In this document: positions 14,383 through 19,306 of the stretch, one piece after another
How the letters are laid out: every line of letters begins with the position of its first letter
Position numbering within the stretch: position 1 is the stretch's first letter
Source: Flavisolibacter sp.
GTDB lineage: Bacteria; Bacteroidota; Bacteroidia; Chitinophagales; Chitinophagaceae
Assembly: GCA_017745135.1 (NCBI GenBank)
Contig: JAGIAB010000007.1
Coordinates: 1 to 19,306 of the forward strand
Direction: 5' to 3'
Length of the DNA stretch: 19,306 nucleotides
Translations under genes and position numbers: made by a program
The notes under the pieces: model-generated
What the model was told of the DNA's origin: nothing
The model's input: the letters and a program-made list of their open reading frames with translations, nothing else
Databases searched by the model: none

Positions 14383-15126
14383 TCAGTTAATAATTTCTCC
14401 TTTGTTATTTGCCAGCTTTTCACGCCATTTTTGAATATCCTCAGGTGTTTGTTTTGCCCAATCTGTTACTTCACCAACAATTTTCAGTGGCGCCTCTGTG
14501 CGATAGGAACGTGTAGGATTGCCCGGGAACTTTTTGTCGGTAACGTTTGGATCATTTTCAAAGCTGCCTGTGGGTTCAACAATATAAACCCGTTCATGTC
14601 CATCACCTTTGGCTAATGCGGCAGCAAGCCCGGCCCCGTTAAGCAGGGCAGTGAAATAAATGTGATTCATCAGGAGGTCTGATTGGTAATTGGAGTTGTA
14701 ACCCGCTGTCAGAAAATCACCAACCTTCAGATCGGCCCTCGTGCCGTGATAAAAAGGACCGGGATCAGAAGGTTTCCCTGTGGACGATTTTGCTAACTCA
14801 TAATTTGTTTTTGCATTACCGGGATCGTTTAGTTCCTCGTAGCATTTTGCAATGCCTGTGTACAGGTTGGGTAAAGCAGCATTAACCGAGGGGTTATTAA
14901 TCTTTAAGGCAAGCTGTAAAGCTGTTTGAAGCCATTTTAATTGGTCAGTAACATTTTTTTGATGCCGGGCCACATAGTAGGCAGCCATGAATTTTTCAAA
15001 CTCGTTTGTCGCTTCGTTCCAGGCCTGTAGAAATAGGTTACCGGCTTCTTCCAGCCTGCCTTTTTCTTCCAGGTCCATTGCCTGGAGGCAGCGCCTGACG
15101 ATATGGTTATTTGGGTTGAATTCCAT
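14383..15126 (-). CDS. arr: Rifampin ADP-ribosyltransferase with TPR-like N-terminal half
   Basis: The C-terminal half (about 124-247) is an Arr enzyme, which transfers ADP-ribose from NAD+ to the 23-hydroxyl of rifampin and inactivates it. It contains FYHGTRADLKVGDFLTAGY with His127, NHIYFTALLNGA with Tyr157, and the hallmark run from ENDPNVTDKK to PGNPTRSYRT (190-210), which also supplies the Asp near the active site. Known Arr proteins have about 140 residues. Here an extra 120 residues of alternating helices (about 5-115, with EAGNLFLQAW, AYYVARHQ and GIAKCYEELNDPGNAKTNYELAK) look like two or three TPR-type helix pairs. The ending IVGEVTDW is complete, so the enzyme is probably functional. 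ADP-ribosylation of other targets cannot be excluded. Palindromic elements lie on both sides, which may reflect transfer. No promoter box was found upstream. Confidence 0.92.
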   Translation of the reverse strand: MEFNPNNHIVRRCLQAMDLEEKGRLEEAGNLFLQAWNEATNEFEKFMAAYYVARHQKNVTDQLKWLQTALQLALKINNPSVNAALPNLYTGIAKCYEELNDPGNAKTNYELAKSSTGKPSDPGPFYHGTRADLKVGDFLTAGYNSNYQSDLLMNHIYFTALLNGAGLAAALAKGDGHERVYIVEPTGSFENDPNVTDKKFPGNPTRSYRTEAPLKIVGEVTDWAKQTPEDIQKWREKLANNKGEIIN

Positions 15127-15183
15127 TTTCTAACTATGGTTTTTGTTCACTGTTGTAATTGATGGCAACAGTTTGTGATGTAA

Positions 15184-15341
15184 GCAGCCCTAAGATAGCA
15201 AAGGTTTGTAGTTGAAAATCAAGTAGTGTCTCCTAAAAATCGGCGAGGCAAAGGGTGAGCTTGAAGGAAATTGCGGCACTACAAAAAATCAATATCTACA
15301 AACCTTTGTACCCGATGGCGACCACCATAGCATTGTTGGGC
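15184..15341. repeat. 160-bp imperfect palindromic element upstream of arr
   Basis: Perfect 13-base arms CAAAGGTTTGTAG (15199-15211) and CTACAAACCTTTG (15296-15308) enclose a second pair, GTAGTGTC (15223-15230) and GGCACTAC (15275-15282, one G-T pair). The outer edges read GCAGCCCTAAGATAG on the left and, in complement, GCCCAACAATGC on the right, loosely alike. The left 32 bases recur at 11580-11611. No protein is encoded. It could be a miniature mobile element or a folded recombination site, and it abuts the 22-bp array. Confidence 0.6.
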
Positions 15342-15353
15342 AGTGTATCGATG

Positions 15354-15683
15354 CATCTAAGTAAGTGGCTTCAGTCATATGTAGGAAGCCATTCCTTCAC
15401 ATAACCGAAGCCATCCCCTTGCATAACCGAAGGGCTTCCTACATATAACCGGACCGCTCCGGTCATATGACCGAAGGGCATCAGTCATATTACCGGAGCC
15501 CTTCCCTTGCATGACCGGAGGCCTCCGGTCATATATAGGAAGCCATCCAGTCACATATAGGAAGCCATCCAGTCATATATAGGAAGGCATTCAGTCACAT
15601 AACCGAAGGGCTTCGGTCATATAACCGAGGTGCTTCGGTCATATAACCGGAACGCTTCCTTCACATATAGGAAGCGCTTCATT
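15354..15683. repeat. Tandem array of fifteen 22-bp units with hairpin-forming arms
   Basis: Units follow without spacers, 13 of 15 bounded by CAYAT or CATAA-type starts; the 14 clear units occupy 15376-15683, exactly 308 bases, and a divergent one precedes them. Each reads as CATAT, then ACCGAAG or TAGGAAG, two to four bases, then CTTCGGT, TCCGGT or CTTCCT. Paired arms vary together: ACCGAAG/CTTCGGT at 15596-15617, ACCGGA/TCCGGT at 15442-15463, AGGAA/TTCCT at 15376-15397, and a perfect 22-base palindrome at 15511-15532. The period is not a multiple of three and no frame is open, so it is not coding. Individual units 2, 5, 6, 8 and 9 pair only weakly. It lies about 230 bases before the arr start. 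Confidence 0.85.
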
Positions 15684-15689
15684 TGCATG

Positions 15690-15905
15690 TATGCTAACGT
15701 GCTTTTACGTGCCTGGTTTGGATCATTTACCTTTAAAAGGAGTTTCACTTTCCTTTAGTGCTGCAAAGCTTTAGTAGAATAACGTTATTGGACAAACGTT
15801 ATACGCGGTGTTATTACGAGGCTGGAGATCGGAAGATTTCGTTGTTCTCTTTGTGGGAAGACTATCGTCCGCCGGGTGGGGTGATCGAAGACCCTTGGCA
15901 GACTG
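15690..15905. other. Non-coding stretch with a junction repeat at its right end
   Basis: No gene is supported here; one short plus-strand open frame overlaps the membrane protein gene and looks spurious. Bases 15874-15905 (GGGT then GAAGACCCTTGGC then GACTG) match 16473-16505 at 25 of 33 aligned positions with one gap. Both copies sit directly after the 3' end of a minus-strand gene: here the motif touches the stop codon of the membrane protein. Confidence 0.5.
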
Positions 15906-16418
15906 TTAAAGCTGCTGTTGTGTACGGTACATTTTGTCAAGCTTTCTGCCCTTTACTTTAATTTGTCCCCCGAACCATATTCCAACAAGAAAAGCTGGTA
16001 TTGCTCCAAAGATTGTCACCCAGAAAAGCGGCTTGAAAATGTAATCAATAAAAGGATCGTCACTGGTCCCAATATTGTCAATGCCTTCCTGTATGAAACC
16101 TGTCCAACCTGTAAGGAAAGCTGTCGTAACCAATACAGCCATGCCACATAAAAAGCCAATTAAAATAAAGTTCTTCTTGTTTATCAGTATTGCTTTTCCC
16201 GCAAGTTGTCCGTAAAAGTGTCCACATCCGAGCATGATAATGGCGCCAATGAAGATGTTCAGCTTATACTCAATTGTAGTAAACCAAAAGAATGCTTTCA
16301 AAAAACCCTGGTCTGATGAAATAAGTGTTGTCATTATGAGTTGAGCAATTAGCAGTCCAAGTCCAACTGATATAAGACCTTGTTTACTGCCAATTCTTTT
16401 TGCATCTCTTTCTGTCAT
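15906..16418 (-). CDS. Predicted four-helix membrane protein of unknown function
   Basis: I do not recognise a family for this 170-residue protein. I choose the ATG at 16416-16418, which follows MTERDAKRIGSKQG into the first helix; a longer GTG reading adds 16 basic residues and is less likely. Hydrophobic segments at about 13-32, 50-72, 80-103 and 128-151 predict four inner-membrane helices with a basic C-terminal tail. His near 64 (GHFYGQLAG) in the second helix region is the only polar landmark. It lies 99 bases after the second TraB/GumN gene and 779 bases before arr on the same strand. Its stop codon is part of the sequence CAGCTTTAACAG, the shared junction motif. Confidence 0.7.
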   Translation of the reverse strand: MTERDAKRIGSKQGLISVGLGLLIAQLIMTTLISSDQGFLKAFFWFTTIEYKLNIFIGAIIMLGCGHFYGQLAGKAILINKKNFILIGFLCGMAVLVTTAFLTGWTGFIQEGIDNIGTSDDPFIDYIFKPLFWVTIFGAIPAFLVGIWFGGQIKVKGRKLDKMYRTQQQL

Positions 16419-16472
16419 TTTGGTATTTAGGGTTTTACGCCTTTTGTCGTCTGCCCGGACCTTCACTGCCTT

Positions 16473-16526
16473 GGGTTTGATGAGAGAAGTACCCCTGGCG
16501 GACTGCCAAACCGCATGTTATAAGCT
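16473..16526 (-). repeat. Junction motif overlapping the 3' end of the second TraB/GumN gene
   Basis: On the minus strand CAGCTTATAACATGCGG overlaps the last codons and TAA stop of the TraB/GumN gene, then GGCAGTCCGCCAGGGG follows. The later part recurs at 15874-15905, and the GTTATAAGC core (16517-16525) recurs as GTTGTAAGC at 13438-13446. An internal GCGG/CCGC pair lets it fold. The repeated association with gene ends is notable. Confidence 0.5.
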
Positions 16527-17396
16527 GTACTTTTTTAACTTAACGGGTTTTAAGGTATATCCCTCTTGTCGTAGAAGTTGTATCAGCCCAGTGTTATATT
16601 GTAGATGTCCAAGTCCCACAGCAATAAAACAAGGTCCTTCATTTACTTTAGTTATAATTTTGGGTAACCATATTCGATGCCGTTCAATCGTGAAATCTCT
16701 TATCACCTGCTCCCCTTCGCTGTCGCCAAGTTGTTTATTCAGCTTCATGTCGCTTTTTAGCGAGGTTCTGTATAGCGAAATATCGAAAAGAGGTTTCAGT
16801 CCCTGATCTACATCAACATCGTTTTTAATCAAGTAGACAATACTTTCGGCTGTTTGCCTGTGGTTTTCTCGTGCTGAGCTTCGCGCCATCTCTTCGGGTT
16901 CATCTAATCCGTAGGTTTTTTTCTTGAGGGTATCAATAAAGAAGAATTGAATATACTCATCAAAAAACATTTCCTGATTCTTTGTGCCTTCTCTCTTTAA
17001 CATAACAACTGCCTGCAACATGCCGGACAAGCTCGCATCATTGTTATATGGTTTTATGCTTCCGAAAGGTGAATTCGAGAAAAAGCTATCAATCAAGGCG
17101 TATTCAGACGGGGTAAAAACCGAATCTAACGGAGGTGTATGGATATCGACATACTTAACATCACCAATACTATTTGGCGACTTTTCAAATATGCCGAATT
17201 CGCATTCGCGAAAGATGCTTTTCAGTTTAGGAAAACTATCAATCAGCTTATAAGAAACAGTGTGAGCGGTTCCTAATAAATAAGAGTCCCTTTTTAATCC
17301 TTTTCCAGATATCTTCCAAAGGACAGATTCTTCTTGCCCGTGAACCACCGATATACTTGTACAAATGAAGGTCAGAAGGAGTAGTAGCTGTCTCAT
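16518..17396 (-). CDS. Secreted single-domain TraB/GumN family protein
   Basis: A 292-residue relative of the N-terminal domain of the giant TraB/GumN protein in this window. The start is taken at the ATG at 17394-17396, which opens a clean signal peptide (MRQLLLLLTF, ending VVHGQ near residue 21); 14 further residues upstream would bury it. Family marks are VLWKISGKGLKRDSYLLGTAH with GTAH at 42-45, the DEPEEMARSS acidic helix near the middle and FIAVGLGHLQYNTGLIQLL with GLGHL near the C-terminus. Compared with its paralogue the usual G after the HL motif is replaced by QYN, and the first motif reads GTAH rather than GTMH, so metal or substrate contacts may differ. Its role is unknown. Its stop lies in the junction motif at 16517-16525. 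Confidence 0.85.
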   Translation of the reverse strand: MRQLLLLLTFICTSISVVHGQEESVLWKISGKGLKRDSYLLGTAHTVSYKLIDSFPKLKSIFRECEFGIFEKSPNSIGDVKYVDIHTPPLDSVFTPSEYALIDSFFSNSPFGSIKPYNNDASLSGMLQAVVMLKREGTKNQEMFFDEYIQFFFIDTLKKKTYGLDEPEEMARSSARENHRQTAESIVYLIKNDVDVDQGLKPLFDISLYRTSLKSDMKLNKQLGDSEGEQVIRDFTIERHRIWLPKIITKVNEGPCFIAVGLGHLQYNTGLIQLLRQEGYTLKPVKLKKYSL

Positions 17397-17489
17397 AGTA
17401 TGGCTTACAACTCCTAAATTTACGCAACTCCCATACACTTAAACAAATCAAATTGAATCCCTTTATTGTATAACAACATTTCTATCCCA

Positions 17490-18641
17490 TCATTTACCCA
17501 CACTCAATTTATACTTTGTAACGGAGTGGAATTTTTGACCGGGACGTAAAATGGTATTAGGGAAATCAGGCTTATTGGGACTATCAGGAAAATGTTGTGT
17601 TTCCAAACAAAGTGCAGTGCGCCGGGCCAGGGCTTGACCGTTGCTCAATTTTAATGACGGACTTAAAAAGTTGGCGGAATAAAACTGGATTCCCGGTTCG
17701 GTGGTATAAACCTCCAGCTTTCTTCCGCTTACATCATCGGATACCCAGGCAACCCGTTTGAGTGCAGTGTTCTTTTTGTTGAGCACAAAGTTGTTATCGT
17801 AGCCATTCCGCACCGAATCAATCTGCTCACCTACTTTACGTGGTGAGGTAAAGTCATAGGGTGTTCCTTTCACCGGTTTTATTTCACCGGTTGGTATGGA
17901 TCCGTTGTCCGTTGGTGTATAGTTGTCGGCATCTATCCAAAGCGTATGGTCTAAAATGGTATTGCGTACATCACCAGTTAAATTAAAATAACTGTGGTTG
18001 GTTAAGTTAATGGGTGTTGCTTTATCGGTAGTAGCGTTGTACTCAATCTCTAATTCATCCTTATCAGTAAGTGTGTAGGTTACCGTTACATCCAAATTGC
18101 CAGGGTAGCCTTCTTCGCCGTCGCTGCTTAAGTAATGCAAGGTGACCGAAGGTTTGTTTTCTTTGATTGGTAATACATCCCAAACTCTTTTATCAAATCC
18201 CTTGGTGCCACCATGCAGGTGGTTGCCGCCACTGTTAGCGGCGAGCTTATACGCTGTTCCGTCTAAGGTAAACTGTCCTTTGGCAATACGGTTGCCATAC
18301 CGGCCGACTACGGCGCCAAAAAATGGAACAGCAGGTGTGTAACGCTCCAAACTATCAAAACCAAGAACGATATTGCTTTTGTTACCATTTTTATCGGGTG
18401 CAATCCATGCTGTTAGAATGCAACCGTAATTGGTAATCTTTACCTGCATGTTGTGTTTATTGGTAAGGGTATAGAGGTAAACTTTCTTACCATCTCTTTC
18501 TCCCCACTGAATTACCTCTACACCTTTTTTATTCGCAGAGATGGAATGACTGTTGCTGCCTTCGTGAAGTATTGTATTCGACGTAAATGAAAGGAAAAGG
18601 AAACAACTTACAGCGATTATAGACCTTATGATTTGTTTCAT
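17490..18641 (-). CDS. galM: Secreted galactose mutarotase (aldose 1-epimerase)
   Basis: It interconverts alpha and beta anomers of aldoses such as galactose. All expected residues are present: NHLHGG with His143, NLTNHSYFNLTG with the catalytic acid His216, YDNNF with Asp282, and CLETQHFPDSPNKPDFP with the catalytic base Glu347; GRYGNRIAKGQF is near 113-124. The 383-residue protein starts with a hydrophobic signal region (about 1-22), so it is probably exported, unlike the cytoplasmic E. coli enzyme; this is common in Bacteroidota that digest glycans outside the cytoplasm. No other sugar gene is nearby. It follows the downstream-strand TlpA gene by 91 bases and precedes the TraB/GumN gene by 93. 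Confidence 0.95.
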   Translation of the reverse strand: MKQIIRSIIAVSCFLFLSFTSNTILHEGSNSHSISANKKGVEVIQWGERDGKKVYLYTLTNKHNMQVKITNYGCILTAWIAPDKNGNKSNIVLGFDSLERYTPAVPFFGAVVGRYGNRIAKGQFTLDGTAYKLAANSGGNHLHGGTKGFDKRVWDVLPIKENKPSVTLHYLSSDGEEGYPGNLDVTVTYTLTDKDELEIEYNATTDKATPINLTNHSYFNLTGDVRNTILDHTLWIDADNYTPTDNGSIPTGEIKPVKGTPYDFTSPRKVGEQIDSVRNGYDNNFVLNKKNTALKRVAWVSDDVSGRKLEVYTTEPGIQFYSANFLSPSLKLSNGQALARRTALCLETQHFPDSPNKPDFPNTILRPGQKFHSVTKYKLSVGK

Positions 18642-18732
18642 GCTTGATTTATTAGGATTGATCAGGTAAATGTAGAGATCTCTGGGATTTTAAGTTCTCG
18701 ATTTTCTCCTGGTAAAGGCTTTTTTCATTTAA

Positions 18733-19306
18733 TCAAAGATTTCCTTCAATTACGTTGGAAACGTCTTCAAGTAGAGTGTCTGAATGGCCATCAATGGTAA
18801 ATAAAATTTTTCCCTCTTTGTCTATGATAATTAAAGCTGGCGAAGCATGAACACCGTATAGACTTTCAATAGACTTGCCATTGTATACACTTGGCATCGT
18901 AATATTTCTATTTTTAAGAAACAACTCTAATTTATCTTGTTTCGGGTCATCAATAGTATTGACGCCAATAAACATCACACTATCCTTTTCAAATTTATCA
19001 TGTAACTTTTGTAAGGCGATCATTTGTTTTTGGCAAGGTGCACATGCTTTATACCAAAAGTCCAGGATGATGATCGTGCCTTTTAAATCACTTAGTTTTA
19101 ACTTACTGCCCGACACCAATGGTAGCTCCCAGTCAGGAGCGATAACTCCGACTGAAAGTAATTGACTTTCATTATTATCATCAGAAGGGTCAAACAGTTT
19201 CTCTCTATTATATGCAGATAATATCTCTTTAGAAAACTGATTTTTAGGGACCGGTGTAAACTTGAAATCTGAAATCCAATAATCGAATGTTTGTATCTCT
19301 TTTGCT
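18733..19306 (-). CDS. TlpA-like thioredoxin, N-terminus outside the window
   Basis: Translation stays open to the right end of the window, so at least 190 residues are present and the start lies beyond it; the TTG codon inside, which could be mistaken for a start, falls in the middle of the domain. The thioredoxin part begins with IAPDWELPLVSG and has the redox motif in FWYKACAPCQKQM, with two Cys separated by two residues, then FIGVNTIDD, and the cis-Pro loop HASPALIIIDKEGKI. The part before it, of mixed composition, resembles the N-terminal domain of TlpA-type proteins in Bacteroidota. It should act in the envelope as a thiol-disulfide oxidoreductase. It is the second CxxC thioredoxin in this window and shares only general similarity with the other. 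Confidence 0.85.
   Translation of the reverse strand, partial: AKEIQTFDYWISDFKFTPVPKNQFSKEILSAYNREKLFDPSDDNNESQLLSVGVIAPDWELPLVSGSKLKLSDLKGTIIILDFWYKACAPCQKQMIALQKLHDKFEKDSVMFIGVNTIDDPKQDKLELFLKNRNITMPSVYNGKSIESLYGVHASPALIIIDKEGKILFTIDGHSDTLLEDVSNVIEGNL

Noticed and set aside
15354..15683. The 22-bp array as a CRISPR
   Set aside because: Units are contiguous with no unique spacers, the repeats are degenerate, and no cas genes are in the window.
15758..15961. Plus-strand open frame of 67 codons
   Set aside because: It overlaps the 3' end of the membrane-protein gene, crosses a repeated junction sequence, and its product looks like no protein family I know.
13426..17411. Definite integron with attC sites
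   Set aside because: No integrase gene is seen, the motifs lack clear RYYYAAC and GTTRRRY pairs at the correct spacing, and sites differ in length; kept only as a cassette-like hypothesis.
19117..19119. TTG as the start of the right-end thioredoxin
   Set aside because: The frame stays open to the window edge and the residues before it (IAPDWELPL) belong to the thioredoxin domain entry.
1..19306. tRNA or rRNA genes
   Set aside because: No cloverleaf with a T-loop GTTCRANNC box and CCA-type acceptor end, and no rRNA core sequence, was seen by eye on either strand.

Overview
The window looks like chromosomal DNA of a Bacteroidota bacterium, most likely from the Chitinophagaceae or a close relative. 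This is inferred from protein styles (short AMP nucleosidase, solo HsdR-N protein, fused dipeptide-type ABC ATPase, TPR-Arr enzyme), from TAnnTTTG promoter boxes without strong Shine-Dalgarno sites, and from short repeats between genes. No database search was possible. The left end (about 1-3.8 kb) is housekeeping: the tail of an Ldh-family dehydrogenase, aspartate kinase (lysC) with its own promoter and terminator, a five-helix membrane protein, and queA facing it across a bidirectional terminator.

The middle (about 4-11.5 kb) holds a 1273-residue secreted TraB/GumN protein carrying three related C-terminal modules. Opposite it run AMP nucleosidase, a small Cys-rich exported protein and a two-cassette peptide/nickel-type ABC ATPase, closely spaced and probably one operon (amn first). 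The convergent gap between TraB and the ABC gene is packed with small inverted repeats, and repeat DNA has entered the ABC reading frame twice (interdomain linker and C-terminus). A solo HsdR-N nuclease-like gene diverges from amn.

The right part (about 11.5-19.3 kb) looks accessory. It has a secreted type-B carboxylesterase on the plus strand, then a minus-strand row: a TlpA-like thioredoxin (truncated by the window edge), a secreted galactose mutarotase, a second, single-domain TraB/GumN protein, a four-helix membrane protein, a rifampin ADP-ribosyltransferase with a TPR-like N-terminus, and another TlpA-like thioredoxin. Most are short and unrelated in function, and several are followed by imperfect palindromes or by a shared GCTTAYAAC-type junction. 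This resembles gene-cassette organisation, but no integrase is visible.

The most striking non-coding feature is a gap of about 780 bp upstream of the Arr gene. It contains a roughly 160-bp imperfect palindrome followed directly by 15 contiguous 22-bp units. Many of these units are hairpins whose arms change in a compensatory way, and one contains a perfect 22-bp palindrome. No function is known to me, and it is the best candidate here for something undescribed. Genes with recognisable joint function are few. The clearest pairing is by theme: envelope and secreted proteins (TraB/GumN, TlpA, mutarotase, esterase) dominate the accessory half.
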